Shown piece by piece: positions 1 to 10,917 of a stretch of 64,000 nt of DNA. Both the position numbers and the translations under genes were made by a program. Origin of the DNA: Notamacropus eugenii. Lineage: Eukaryota > Chordata > Mammalia > Diprotodontia > Macropodidae. Within the stretch, counting starts at the first letter, position 1. The number at the start of each line of letters is the position of its first letter. The stretch spans positions 61,404,385-61,468,384 of the forward strand of contig NC_092876.1 in the NCBI RefSeq assembly GCF_028372415.1. The letters run 5' to 3'. The notes beneath the pieces were generated by a model, which saw only the letters and a program-made list of their open reading frames with translations, searched no databases and was not told where the DNA came from.

Positions 1-525
1 CTTAGAACACAAAACATCAGAGTTGGAAGAGGCCTTAGAACATACAGTGTTAAGATTAGGAGGGCCCTTAAAACAGAATATCAGAGCTGGAAGGGGCCTG
101 AGAACACGTAATGTCAGAATCACAAAGGACCTTAGAATACGAAACATTAGAGTGGAAAGGGGCCTTAAGGATACAGAATGTCCAAGCTATAAAGGACCTT
201 AGAATCCAGAATTTCAGAGCTGAGAGGACCCTTAGAACACAGAATGTCAGTGCTGGGAGGGCCCTTAGAACATAAAAGGTCAGAGTTGGAAGGAACTTAA
301 AATACAAAATAGCAGAGAGGGAAGGGGCCTGAGGATACAGAATGCCCAAGCTATACAGGACCTTAGAACAAAGAATGTAAGAGCTGGGACAGCCCTTAGA
401 GATTATCTAGTCTAACCCTCTCTTTATACATGAGGAACAGAGACCCAAGACAGGAAGTGACTTGTCCAAGAGTGGGACTTTATCAGAACAGAGGTAGCTC
501 CTTATCTCTTACAGACTTGCCAGAA
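1..525 (-). repeat. SINE-tail tandem array plus SINE body
   Basis: About twelve diverged copies of a 32-33 bp unit (core CAGAGCTGGGAGGGCCCTTA, with AGAACACAGAATGT between cores) fill positions 1-390. They run without a break into a MIR-like SINE body (GATTATCTAGTCTAACCCTC, then ACATGAGGAACAGAGACCC). In the SINE's own direction (minus strand) the units are its 3' tail. The open frame of 93 codons here is a by-product of the repeat. Confidence 0.8.
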
Positions 526-814
526 AGCCTCTACTTCCCCCACCCCGAATCACTCCTGAATCCCATTTACCCTGGTTATCTCCTGTAAGACAGTGAAGTT
601 TCTGTTTTGAAAATATTTAAGGGGGAAAAAATGGGCTCTCTGATGGGCTTAGTTTGAATGCAATCATTCCTCATCAGAAGATGGGGAAGGACCCTTCTTT
701 ATGATCCAGTGCCAAAGAAAACACCTACCCTGTGGCCAAATGACCATTTGAAGGGCAGCCTGGGGTGAGCAGGAGATAGTGGGCAGGGGAATAGACAGTC
801 CAAAAGAAATATTT

Positions 815-1660
815 AATCTGATGCGAGAGCACATAGAAAGTCTTTATTCTTTGCCTCACAATCTAAGTATAAGGTACTGCTAGGGATGTGAAGAGTAAAC
901 AAAACAGTCCTTGCCCTGCTGCAGGGTGGGGAGGAGGAGGTGAATAAATACAAACATACAGGTGTGTGTGTGTGCGTGTGTGTGTGTCTAATATGAGGAA
1001 GAAGACAGCATTAAAAATTAGAAGATCAGGAAATATCCCCTAAAGGACATGGTATCTGGGTTGAATACTGAATAAGGCTGGGGATTCTAAGAGACAGACT
1101 GGAAAAAAGTACATTCCAGGCATGGGAAAGAGTCTATACAAAATCATCGAGGTGGGAAATGGAATTCAGAGTCTGGGCATGAAGAGGGAATAATATGAAA
1201 TCATTCTAGAAAGGTAGAAGGGAGCCAGACTGTGTGAGGGACCTTAAATGCTAAATAATGGAGTTTATATTTGATCCTTGAGGTAATGGGGAGACACCGA
1301 AAATTCTTCAGTGATGGTGTGACCTGGTCAGATCTGTGCTTTAGGAAGATTGCTTTAGCAGTCTTGTGAGGTGGCAGGATTGAAGAGGGGAGCACAAAAA
1401 GCAGGAGTCCAATCAGGAAGCTGCTACAACAGGCCAAGTAAGAATTGGTGAGAGTTAGAACCCTGGCTATGTGAGTAGAGAAAAAGGGATGAAGGGGAGA
1501 GGGATTGCTTAGGTAGAACTGACAAGATCTGACTGGAGTGGAAGAGTCAAGAGTGATGCTGAACTATGACAAAATGGAATGACTAGAAGAACGGTGGTGA
1601 ACTCTCCATTATGTCTGGGCAGGAAGAGAAATGCTTACAGGATGTTAAGATGGAGATGTA
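815..1660 (-). mobile_element. L2 LINE 3' portion
   Basis: Antisense L2 text is recognisable: ATTCCAGGCATGGGAAAGAG, GGAGTTTATATTTGATCCTT, GTCAGATCTGTGCTTTAGGA and CTACAACAGGCCAAGTAAGA. A short (GT)n tract at about 962-988 lies inside. It is an old non-coding remnant. Confidence 0.75.
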
Positions 1661-1667
1661 GAGCAAA

Positions 1668-1830
1668 TGGATTCAATTCAATACACATTCATTGAAGCCC
1701 TGTACTAAGCGCTGAAGATAGAAATAAGAAAAAGATAATTCCGGCTCTCAAGGAGCTTATAAGCTAATGGGGGAAGTCAACATGCAGCTGAAAAGCGGAA
1801 GAGGGCACATGCAGGAGTACCCAGAAGAAT
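1668..1830 (-). mobile_element. L2 LINE 3' end
   Basis: A second L2 copy starts next to the first: TTCAATACACATTCATTGAA and TCAAGGAGCTTATAAGCTAA are the reverse of the L2 3' end (ACTAAGCGCTGAAGATA block present). Confidence 0.7.
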
Positions 1831-2387
1831 GATGTTCCCTGGAGTCGAAAGCAAGCAGAGCTGCTGATGGCAAATGGAAAGAGTTACCTGGAAAGTTCTG
1901 AAAATTCTGAACGCTCTATAAAGGAAGGTTTTGGGAGGAGTTTAATGCTTCATCGTCCAACCTTCCAATCAAAGGGGAGAAGCAACGGAGGAAGTTGAGA
2001 AGGTATTGAGAATCAAAAACAGATTCTGGCAGCATAGCGATGAGATTTCAGATGATCAGTTTACCCTCAGGAGAGGCATGATGTTCCTGTGGGATCTAAA
2101 ACTACCAGAGTTGCTCATGGAAAATGAAGAATTAACTTGGTAGGCAATACCAATAGGAGGATGCAGCTCAGGAGAGAGATGGAGGGCTGGATAACTAGAT
2201 CTGAGAGCCATTGTGTATATTTTGTGAATCACTGGTCCAGGCTGGGGCAAGAAGACTTCTCTGCCATTGGTCCTAATACCTTCTTCCCACCCTATCTCCC
2301 CAAGGCTCCTTCTGCCCAGCTGTTCATTACTCCATTGCTTGGAGTAACATTCTGGAAAGAAACCACAATGGACAACTTGGTAACATG
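1831..2387. other. No recognisable feature
   Basis: Unique-looking sequence without a convincing exon, RNA gene or repeat. The 83-codon frame at 2137-2388 has no supporting signal. Confidence 0.4.
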
Positions 2388-2530
2388 AGTGACACTGTAG
2401 AAAAAGCTCTGCTCTCTGAGTCAGAGGAGCTGGATTAGAATTTTCCCCTACTCTGCATTAGCTTAGTGACCTTGAGCAAGTCACTTCTCAGAGTCTTAGC
2501 TTTCTTAATACAAAAGGGAAAAGGAAATCC
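2388..2530 (+). mobile_element. MIR-like SINE
   Basis: The MIR core order is visible: an AAAGCTCTG...GAGTCAGAGGAGCTGG block, CTTAGTGACCTTGAGCAAGT, then CACTTCTCAGAGTCTTAGCT. Confidence 0.7.
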
Positions 2531-2654
2531 TTTCACCACCTACTGTGAGAAAAGCATTCCATATACTGTAAACTGAGGCATGATTCAAGTTACTGTTTTC
2601 ACCAGATTACAGATACTTTTCTCCATCCCTGTGGATTTGCCGTTCCCCACTGAA

Positions 2655-2850
2655 GGCTCCCTCCAAAACAAAAGCATTTCCTACGTGCAAGCCTTGGGGA
2701 ATACAAAGACAAAATGAAAACCAGTCCATTCCCTAAAGAGCTTACATTCTGAATTCTTGTGGTGCCAAGTCAATGAGGGCAGAAGCCATGGCTTATTTAA
2801 ACTTTGTGTCTACCTCAATAATAGCTTTGTGCATGTGGGGTTTTAAGGTT
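2655..2850. mobile_element. L2 3'-end fragments, opposite orientations
   Basis: 2655-2755 reads as antisense L2 end (AGCATTTCCTACGTGCAAGC, AAAGAGCTTACATTCTGAA). 2760-2850 reads weakly as sense L2 end (TGAGGGCAGAAGCCATGGCT). Confidence 0.5.
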
Positions 2851-3186
2851 TTGCATATAAGATCTCCTGTGATCCAGTAATTTAAAGGAAAGTGATTTTG
2901 AAAGCCTTAGGAACTCTGATCAAAGAAATGATTAATCACAATCCTAGAAGATGGATGGTAATGAGGCAAGCTGCCCACTTCCTAACTAAAAAGTGATGCA
3001 CTAAAGGTGCAAAAAACATACATTTTCAGGCATGTTTTCTTTGACTGTATTTATTTGTTTCTTTGGGGAGAAGATAGCGATTGGATGGGTAGTGAAGAAA
3101 AAATAAAGGGAAATGAGCATCCATGAAACATTATACAGTACATAGAACAGCAGGAGGCCATTAAGAGGAAGTCATATCCCAAAGGA

Positions 3187-3424
3187 GGCATGCTAGGTGG
3201 TTCAGTGGATAAAGCACTGGGTCTGAAGTTGAGAAGGATGTGAATTCAATTCCAGCCTCAGACACTTACTAGCTGTGTGACTTTAGGTAAGTCACTTAAC
3301 CTCCGTTCGCCTTAATCCACTGGAGAAAGAAATGGCAAACCGTTCCAACCTGCTTACCAAGAAAACCCCATGGACAGTATGGTCCATGGGGTTATGAGAA
3401 GTCGGACATAGCATGTCCGCAAAA
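3187..3424 (+). mobile_element. Mar1-type CORE-SINE
   Basis: Near full length: head GCTAGGTGGTTCAGTGGATA, A/B-box region with ACTTACTAGCTGTGTGACTT, then GAAATGGCAAACCGTTCC and the TATGAGAAGTCGGACATAGC end. It has the variant with an extra ATGGTCCATGGGG block before the tail. Confidence 0.85.
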
Positions 3425-3663
3425 CCAAGCTTTGTGTGATAGATTTCTGGTTTCATATACAATCCTTGTTTTCCAAATCCTTTTTGCACATGAAAATGTT
3501 CATGTTGATGTCTAAGCTCAGTCAAGCCAAAAGGAAAGAATCTTATCACAGAGGGCTGGCCACTAAAGAATGGACCTTTTTGGCTAATGCAACCCATGGG
3601 ACCTACTTAAGCATGGAGGGGCCGTTAATTCTGCATTCGAAATGTTGTCCTTCCTTACTTCCA

Positions 3664-3925
3664 CCTCTTAGAATTCCTTTTGTTGAGTCCTTTCAGTCAT
3701 GTCTGACTGTTCATGACCCCATGTGGGGTTTTCTTGGCAAAGACACTGGAGTGGTTTGCCATTTCCTTCTCCAGTTCATTTTACAAATGAGAAAACTGAA
3801 ACAAATAGGGTGAAGTAACTTGCCCAGGGTCACACAATTAATAAGTATCTGAGGCTAGATTTGAACTCAGGAAGAGGAATCTTCTTGGCTCCAGGCCCAA
3901 GGCTCTACCTACTGCACAACCTCAC
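3664..3925 (-). mobile_element. Mar1-type CORE-SINE
   Basis: Antisense copy: CATGTCTGACTGTTCATGAC, GGTTTTCTTGGCAAAGACAC, GTTTGCCATTTCCTTCTCCA, and the tRNA-like head at the right end (AAGGCTCTACCTACTGCACA). Together with the sense copy about 240 bp upstream it forms an inverted pair. Confidence 0.85.
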
Positions 3926-4780
3926 TCAGGAACACGTTAAAATGGCTTTGCAGCCCCTGAGCCCTCTAGGTGGGCTCCAGGTTGCCAACCTGAGATTAAA
4001 ATTTACTACACAAAACCCACAGGCAAGGTAACTTACACTTGAAGGAGAGAGCCCAAACACCCCAGGGAGCCCACCCAGCTCTCTCCAGTAATTGTAGATG
4101 GATGTGAGCTAAGTCTGTACATTAAGACCTTCTCAGATAACTCTCATATTTGCGGTTTATCAAGTAAGGCCTGAAACTAGCTGCTTCTATTTCATCACTT
4201 CTCCATGATCCCACTTTATCCTGTGGTCAGAGTTTTCTCTAAACACAGGGAATGAGTTGGGGAGGGGGGTGCAGAAGAGGAGGCTGCTGCCCTGCACTCG
4301 CCTGACCGCTCACTCCCTAGATGGGAAGACAAAGGAGAAACAGCCCAGCTCCAGGACAATAATTCATCTTCCAAAGGGAAGAACAGGCTAGTCTGCTACA
4401 GACCCCAGAAACCGGCTCATTCATAAATCATCACCTCCTACTCAGGCTGGCCAGTCTCTGAGGGGCTGCAATGCTGGATGCCCATAGGCTTACACAAATC
4501 TGGGGGAGAGAGGAGCCCTTCTCTTGAATAATGGACATCTAAAGTGCATCATAGTCTTACTCAAAACATGCCTGCCCAAGGAGAAAAATTCCCCTTCTCC
4601 TCAAGAGTTCGGTCAATGACTCACCACCGCCCAGGGACAAGAAACAAAGCTCAGACAGAAAGGATGAGTCAAAGAGAAAGAGAAAGAGACAGAGAATAGG
4701 GCCTGGATAACATGCCTTCAGTGGAGGGGAGGGAGGGGTTTAACATGTGAATGTTCACTTGTCACAGAACTCGAGTGCCA
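3926..4780. other. Unassigned sequence
   Basis: No repeat, RNA gene or credible exon recognised. A short AGAGAAAGAGAAAGAGACAG tract lies near 4675. Confidence 0.4.
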
Positions 4781-5345
4781 AAGCTAGGAGGGCCCTTAGA
4801 ACGTAAGGGAAAGCGAAGAGGAAAAGCATTTATAAAGCATCTACTGAATGCTGGGCATTGTGTTAAGCAAAGTCAGATCTGGGAGGGCCCTTAGAACCAG
4901 GAATGACAGAGCTGAGAGGGTCCTTAGACCTTGGAATGACAAGAGCTGAGAGAATGGCAGAGGTGGGAGGGGCTCTGAAGATCATCTGCTCCTGAAGTTC
5001 TGAGGCTGGGGTCCCATGAGCTTGTTTTTTAAAATATATTAATGACTGCATTTTTTAAAAAATTGATTTCTTTTGCAAGTCTATGCATATTATTTTATGA
5101 ATTAAAAAAAACACATTATTCTAAGAAGGGGTCTACAGGGTTCACCAGACTGTCAACGGGGTCCATTAAAAAAATTATGAACTCCCGATTTCTAGACCAA
5201 CCTGTGCATTTTGCCAGTGTAGAAACCAAGGAAGAGATCTAGGAGGTAACTGACCCAAGGTGACAATGCTAATTTAGTGGCAGAAACCAGACTGGAACCA
5301 AGGTCTTCTATGTTCAGATTCAGTGTGCTTTTTACTATCTGCCTC
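4781..5345 (-). mobile_element. MIR-like SINE with tail units, split by a MITE
   Basis: Tail units (CTAGGAGGGCCCTTAGAACG, GATCTGGGAGGGCCCTTAGA) lead into the body GAAGATCATCTGCTCC. The body resumes after a DNA-transposon insertion at TCTAGACCAACCTGTGCATT and runs to about 5345. An L2 end fragment (about 4805-4866, antisense) interrupts the tail units. Confidence 0.65.
4992..5189. mobile_element. hAT-type MITE nested in a SINE
   Basis: Text such as GGGGTCCCATGAGCTTG, AACACATTATTCTAAGAAGG, GGTTCACCAGACTGTCAACG and ATGAACTCCCGAT matches a hAT MITE that I recall from other mammals. It interrupts a SINE body that reads through if the element is removed. The putative 8-bp target duplications are ATCTGCTC and TTCTAGAC, so degraded. 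Confidence 0.55.
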
Positions 5346-5534
5346 AACCCTGAAAGGAAAGAGAATCTGAGATGTCACCCAACAGCCATGTTTGGTTCAG
5401 AAGCTGGTCCAAATCCTGAGTTGATCTATTTCTATTACCATCCTGTCCCACTCCAGTATACGAACATCAAAAAGCAATCCCTCATTTTGTCTTGAATTTA
5501 TGTGGCTCAAGTTTAAAGGGAGGTCTTCATTCTA

Positions 5535-6010
5535 CAGTCAGAAAGGTCAGTGGGTAAGAAGCTGGATTCGGCATCAGGACCCCTGGATTCACACTCATGA
5601 AATTGCCAACTACTGACTGAGTGACCTTGGGAAAGTCTCTTTCCTTCTCTAATTTTAGTTTTTGTAGTGAGTAAAGTAGCTGGACTTGGGATCAGAAAGA
5701 CCTTGGTTTGAATTTTTCCTCAAAACTTACTAGCAATACATATAACCTCTCTAGCCTCAGTTTCCTGATCTATAAAATGGGGATCATATTTACATCTACT
5801 TCACAGAGCTTTCCTAAGGATCTAATGTGTCTTCCCCAGCACCCAGCACAGTGAGTGCTCTCTGTATACAGGAGACACTTAATAATGTACTTCCCAAGCA
5901 CAGACTGGCATTATCTTTCCAGGCTTCCTCTCTCTCTCTCTGGACCTCAGATTCCCCATCTCTAAAATGACAGAGGGGGCTGCATAAAAATAAATGATCT
6001 GAAAGTTTTT
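5535..6010 (+). mobile_element. MIR-like SINEs, several in a row
   Basis: Three partial copies: about 5535-5660 (TGACTGAGTGACCTTGGGAA), 5660-5890 (CTGGACTTGGGATCAGAAAG, TATAAAATGGGGATCATATT) and a short tail at 5905-6010 (GGACCTCAGATTCCCCATCT). Confidence 0.6.
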
Positions 6011-6144
6011 GAAATATTGTAAGCCAACAGAAACTGTTTTGTTAGACTGAAATGCCAAGCAGGGAAATTAAAGCCCTGAGTCACTGTCTTGAAGACTGTC
6101 TTGAAGAACCACAGTACAATTCTGGCAGATGATGGAAATGAGGT

Positions 6145-6570
6145 GAGTCACTCAATCAATCAACATTTATTAAGCACCTGCTATATACCAGGCACTGTGG
6201 AAAGTGCCGAGTTTGAAATAAGAACACACAGCATGAAGGAAACACTTGTAACATACTATACAATACAACAGAAAAGGCACTGGACCCAGTAGAAAAGAAC
6301 TGGAAATGAAATAGATGTTCATGGGGGGAGGAGAAAATATGCAAAGATATAGCACTTACCATGTGCAGGAGCTGTGCTAAGCACTTTTTATAAATATTCT
6401 CTTATTTGGTCTTCACAATAACCCTGCACGGTAGGTGCTACTATTATCACCCCCATTTTACAGCTGAGGAAACTGAGGCAAAGAGAGATTAAGTGACAGG
6501 CCAGGGTCACCCAGCTAGTACGTTAATGAACCTGGATTTGAACTGTGGTCTTCCTGACTCCAGGTCTTGT
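6145..6570 (-). mobile_element. L2 end followed by MIR-like SINE
   Basis: 6145-6215 is an antisense L2 3' end (CAATCAACATTTATTAAGCA). 6325-6570 is a nearly full-length antisense MIR-type SINE (GTGCTAAGCACTTTTTATAA, GCTGAGGAAACTGAGGCAAA, GGTCACCCAGCTAGTACGTT). Confidence 0.75.
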
Positions 6571-6594
6571 GCTTCTGGGGAACAGCTCAACAAA

Positions 6595-6895
6595 TTTTGG
6601 TTCTATGAACATAATGGAAATAACACTGTGCTGTAAGAAACAATGATTGAAGACTATAGAGAATCGTCACTGTTAAGAACTGATGCAAAGTGAATTCAGC
6701 AGAACCACGAAAACAATACACTCAATGAGTACAACAGAGCAAATGGAAATAAAAAGGGCTAAAATACAATGAAATTTGACTTTCTCCCCCTATAGTTTTG
6801 TTTCAAGGGAGGGCTCTTTAGGGAAGGGAAAAGGGGGCAAATTTGGAAGTAAAATTCATATGAAAACAAAAATAAATCAATAAACAATTTTTTAA
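6595..6895 (+). mobile_element. L1 3' end
   Basis: Marsupial-type L1 3' region: ATAATGGAAATAACACTGTG, AGAACTGATGCAAAGTGAAT, CAGCAGAACCACGAAAACAA, ending in an A-rich tail (AATCAATAAACAATTTTTTA). Confidence 0.7.
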
Positions 6896-7139
6896 AAGAC
6901 AAAAGACATGGTACTTGGAGTTAAGAGCTGGATTAGAGGTCCAGCTCTACCAATGATTTGCTTTGCGATTCTGAGTGAGACTAATTCATCTGGAATATAG
7001 GAAGGATAATACACTTGTACTGCCTTCCTCTCAGGAACTCTACCTGTCTAAAACGAACCTCCTACTTCTCCCCAAAACCCATCCTTCCTCCAAACTTCCC
7101 CATTTCTGTCTGAGAGCACCACCATCCATGGTCCATGAG

Positions 7140-7260
7140 ATCTCAGCTCAATCCCTTAGCATAGCTGGTTCCCCCAAGTATGGCACAGTTTCCTCCCTGA
7201 TGGAAGTGAACTTGAAGTCAGGACAACCTGGGTTTAAATCCTGTTGCAGACACTCACTAC
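7140..7260 (+). repeat. Direct repeat unit A (Mar1 fragment with unusual leader)
   Basis: The leader CCCTTAGCATAGCTGGTTCC is not part of Mar1 as I know it. It is followed by a Mar1 piece (GAAGTCAGGACAACCTGGGT). The same arrangement recurs at 7865-7975. Confidence 0.6.
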
Positions 7261-7269
7261 CTAAATGAC

Positions 7270-7514
7270 CCCAAGTTCACAGCATCAGAGTCATCCTTCA
7301 ATCCATCCTTCCTTTACCCTCTCCCTCCAATCAGCTGTAAAATCTAAGGACTACCACCTTCAAAAATTCTCTAGCATCGCCATACATAAAACCTCTACCC
7401 TACTTGGCCCATATCACCTCTTCCCTTGAATACTGTTCACTCTTCCATCCTCCTGTCATTCAGCTGCCAAACTTCACATTCCTAAGACCCAGATGTGACC
7501 ATGTCACTCCTCCC

Positions 7515-7571
<57 letters not shown>

Positions 7572-7790
7572 GCGTGCACTTAAAACCCTGTAGTGGTCTC
7601 CTGCTGCCTCAAGGATGGAACACAAACTCCTCAATGTGGCGTTTAAAAGCCTCCACATCATCGCCCTCTGATACACTGATAACAGAGATGATCTCATTTT
7701 TATTTTGTATTTCCAGCCCTTAGTGCAGTGCCTGAACCACAAAAGATGCTTCATGAACGTTTGTTGCTTGATTGAATGAGGCATCTACCT
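7270..7790 (+). mobile_element. L2 LINE 3' portion with (CA)n/(CG)n insert
   Basis: Sense L2: CACTCCTCCCTATACAC, then AAACCCTGTAGTGGTCTCCT, ACAAACTCCTCAATGTGGCG, and the L2 3' end GTGCAGTGCCTGAACCACAA. A (CA)n-(CG)n run at about 7519-7575 interrupts it; the alternating purine-pyrimidine tract could adopt Z-DNA. Confidence 0.75.
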
Positions 7791-7864
7791 GCATTTCTAG
7801 TACTCATAACACTCCCTTTCACTGTCTCCCCATTCCAGTTAATATGGCCTAGCCCCTAGCCCCT

Positions 7865-8085
7865 AGCTCTATCCCTTAGCATAGCTCGTTCTCCCAAGTG
7901 TGGTATAGTCTCCCCACTGAGGAAACTGAACTGGGAATCAGGAAGACCTGGGTTCAAATCCTGCCTCAGACACTTATTAGCTATATGATCCTGAGTAAGT
8001 CATTTAACCTCTCTGGGTCTCAGTTTCCTTATCTATAAAAAGTTGGACATCAAGGCCTATAATGCCTCTCTTAGTTCTACAGCCT
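7865..8085 (+). mobile_element. Direct repeat unit B and MIR/Mar1-like SINE
   Basis: Leader CCCTTAGCATAGCTCGTTCT is shared with the unit near 7150. It is followed by GGGAATCAGGAAGACCTGGG, CAGACACTTATTAGCTATAT and CAGTTTCCTTATCTATAAAA. Confidence 0.65.
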
Positions 8086-8162
8086 ATCGTGGTTCTTGGT
8101 TCCTTCAAAGCATGACTCAGGGGCCACCTCCTACATAAGACCTTCGTTGATCTATCTCCCGG

Positions 8163-8367
8163 TGTTCTCAGGAAGACTGAATTCAAATTCCATCATAGAT
8201 ACTATGTGATACTCAGCAAGTCACTGAACCCTTTTGCCTCAGTTTCCCCATCTGTAAAATGAGCTAGAGAAGGAAATGGCAAACCACTCCAGTACCTTTG
8301 CCAAGAAAACCTTAAATGAGGTCAGACAAGACTGAAACAACTGGATAACAACAAAAATATTTATCAG
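8163..8367 (+). mobile_element. Mar1-type CORE-SINE, 5'-truncated
   Basis: GTCACTGAACCCTTTTGCCT, GAAATGGCAAACCACTCCAG, TTTGCCAAGAAAACCTTAAA and a (CAA)n-like tail are all present. Confidence 0.85.
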
Positions 8368-8429
8368 GGCAGACTTGACCCCAGGTCTTACCTCCTGATA
8401 CCTATTCTAACTCCACATAGCTACATATA

Positions 8430-8490
8430 TATGTGTGTGTGTGCGTGTGTGTGTGTGTGTGTATACACATGTATATATATATTTGTATAT
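8430..8490 (+). repeat. (TG)n/(TA)n microsatellite
   Basis: An alternating GT run followed by TATACACATGTATATATATA. Confidence 0.85.
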
Positions 8491-8579
8491 TTGACTTGAT
8501 CCTGGGCAGCTCACTTGTCCATGTTGAAGGCAATTCTCTGAGACTATCAGAAGCAGGGGAGTTAGTGGCCCCCAGACAC

Positions 8580-9290
8580 GATGGTGACAGAGCCTTGGAC
8601 CTGGAACCAGGAAGGCCCAAGTTCAATCTTATTTCTGACCCCAGTTAGGTATGTGTCTCCTGGTAAGTCACTTTTCTGAGTCTCAGTTTCCTCATCTATA
8701 AAATGGAGACAGTAATATGAGGATTAAGACAACATATGTCAATATGTAATATAAATCAATGTAAACCTTAGAGATACACAAAATGTTGACTATCATGATT
8801 ATAATTTCCTTGCCCAGAAGTTCCCTATATCAATAAAATCATGAAATCACAAGTCCGGCTCCTACCATTCTTTTTCATCATCAACCAATTAAATGTTTAT
8901 TATGTGCCAGGCACGTGTATGCTACCAAAAAAAAAAACCCCAACAAACAAACCAACAATCTTTATCCTCAAGGAGCTCACGTTTCATCTTGGGAGATCAC
9001 CTGCAGCTTGGCTACCAGAGCCTTGGAAACTCTGGAGCACCGTCTAAACCGGAGGTATTGTCTTCCCGGCTTCACTGCCCTCCTTCCAGTTTGTGGGGCA
9101 CAGTGGCCCTGGAGGTGGGAGATTCCTTGGTTCAAACTGCAGCCTTCCAAAGGACTCCCAGTGGTTTGGTCACCCTGGGAAAGTCATTTCCCCTCATCTC
9201 AGCCTTGATTTCTCCATCTACACAATGGGAATAAAAATGTTCACAATGCTACCTACCTCACTGGGCTCTGAAGAGAACAGTGGCTTGTAA
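8580..9290. mobile_element. MIR-like SINE, L2 end, MIR-like SINE
   Basis: 8580-8800 sense MIR (GTAAGTCACTTTTCTGAGTC). 8880-9000 antisense L2 end (AATGTTTATTATGTGCCAGG, CCTCAAGGAGCTCACGTTTC) with an A10 run. 9105-9290 sense MIR (CACCCTGGGAAAGTCATTTC). Confidence 0.65.
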
Positions 9291-9920
9291 AACCCAGCAT
9301 GTGACATGGATGAGATGGGGATTCATGGATGCACAATCAAGCATCTTTTTGTATTTTGTTCTGTATGTGCGGAAATGCCCAATTTTGCAAATGTTACAGT
9401 TCATAACAAAAAAAAAAATTCCCAAACGTGTACACACACACACAATCGCACACATACAATCATACACAGATACAAACACAAACACAAACAGTCCTGACTA
9501 CTGATCTATTACCAAGAACCAAGTCTGGGCAGAGGATTGTGGGACACAGCTTTGTTTCCTCCTCCATATTTCCTTTGAAATATCTCAAAGTGAGAGAAGG
9601 GCAGGACTGACTGCTCTGTGGCCTCACAGGGCCCCAGGACCCTGCTGAGAGGTTAGGGGGAAAGAAGCTGGAGGTCAGAGGGCTCTGTTCTCCCTCCCAA
9701 CCCCCACATCACCCACACGGCCTCTGTACAGCTGTGACAGGACTGTCATGGCTGAACATGAGCGTCATGGCATCTAAAAGGGTCAGCTTGGGAGCCTGGT
9801 GTTTGAAAGGTGGGAGACCAGTGGGGAAGGAGAAACTCCGTCACACAAACTTACTGGATTCTGGCAAATATGGGCTAGTGCCCTCTTTCTGTCTTTTTCC
9901 CAGTTCTGTGACTTCAGGTT
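9291..9920. other. Unassigned sequence with (CA)n-rich stretch
   Basis: No exon or repeat family recognised. A degenerate CA-rich tract lies at about 9430-9490. The short open frames on both strands derive from it. Confidence 0.4.
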
Positions 9921-10105
9921 CTCAAGACTGGGCAATATGGCAGATAAGAAGGCACAGGACTAGGCATGAAACCACCTGGGCTCAAATCCTTGTGGCCTTG
10001 GCAAAGTCACTTCTCTGAGCCTCAGATTCCTACACTGTAATATAAGGGGTGGGGGGAAAGGGTGTGTTTGAATACATGATTTCTAAAATCTCTCCCAGCT
10101 CTGAA
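9920..10105 (+). mobile_element. MIR-like SINE with one tail unit
   Basis: Contains TGGCAAAGTCACTTCTCTGA and AGCCTCAGATTCCTACACTG, and ends in AATCTCTCCCAGCTCTGAAG, a single copy of the tail unit that is amplified elsewhere in the window. Confidence 0.65.
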
Positions 10106-10500
10106 GTTATATAATGTGCTTCCCGAGACAATCTGAGGACTCAATTAGTAACTCAGAAATCACTGTCCTACCTAAAACATCCCCAAAGGACTCTTGAGGC
10201 AAAATGCCATCCACATCCAGAGAAAGAACTATAGAACGCATCAAAAGGTTGAATGAAGCAGACTCTTTTCTCTTGTGCAATGTTTTGGTTTTTTTATCAT
10301 GGTTTCTCCCATTCATTTTAATTCTTCTTTGCAACATGACTAATGTGAAAATATGTTCAATAAGAAAGTATGTGTAGAGCCCATACAAGACTGCATGCCT
10401 TCTCAGGGAAGGAGGGGAGAGGAAGGGGGAGAAAATTTAAGACCTATAGAAGCGATTGTTGAAAACTGAAAACAAATAAATTAAATTTTAAAAAAATAAA
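10105..10500 (+). mobile_element. L1 3' end
   Basis: Contains CATCCACATCCAGAGAAAGA, TCTTCTTTGCAACATGACTA, ATGTGAAAATATGTTCAATA and a GGAGGGGAGAGGAAGGGGGA block before an A-rich tail, as in marsupial L1 3' ends. Confidence 0.8.
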
Positions 10501-10589
10501 CCATTGTCCTAGTCTAACCCCTCATTTAAAAAGTTTTCAAAAGTTTTTGTTTCTGCTTCACATTCATTACTGAATTAATCCTTCCCCCC

Positions 10590-10775
10590 ATCTCTCACAC
10601 TTGGTGAGCCAAAGATTTAAAAAGAGAAAAAGAGCTGAGTAAGAGCTCACTTAACACATTAACCACATCTGGGAATAAATACAGTATTTCACACCCAGAG
10701 TCCCCCATCTTGGCAACAATTTTTCAATTCCTTTTAGCCAAGCTTGGTCATTATAATTACACAAGCCCTCATCAA
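10590..10775 (-). mobile_element. L1 3' region fragment
   Basis: AGCCAAGCTTGGTCATTATA and the preceding text match the antisense 3' region seen again at 50.65-50.77 kb. Confidence 0.45.
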
Positions 10776-10779
10776 CCAG

Positions 10780-10917
10780 TCATTCCTTTCTTCCTTCCTT
10801 CCTCTCTCGTTTCTTCCTTCCTTCCCTCCTTTCTTCCTTCCTTCCTCCTTCCTTCCATCCCTTCCTCCCTTTCTTTTCCTTTCCTTTCTTCTTCCCTCCT
10901 CCCCCTTTTTCTTTCTT
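10780..10917 (+). repeat. (CTTCC)n / (CTTT)n pyrimidine tract
   Basis: About 135 bp of CTTC/CTTT runs. It sits where the poly(A) tail of the adjacent minus-strand 7SL retrocopy would be, so it probably grew from that tail. The frames of up to 145 codons here are low-complexity. Confidence 0.8.
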
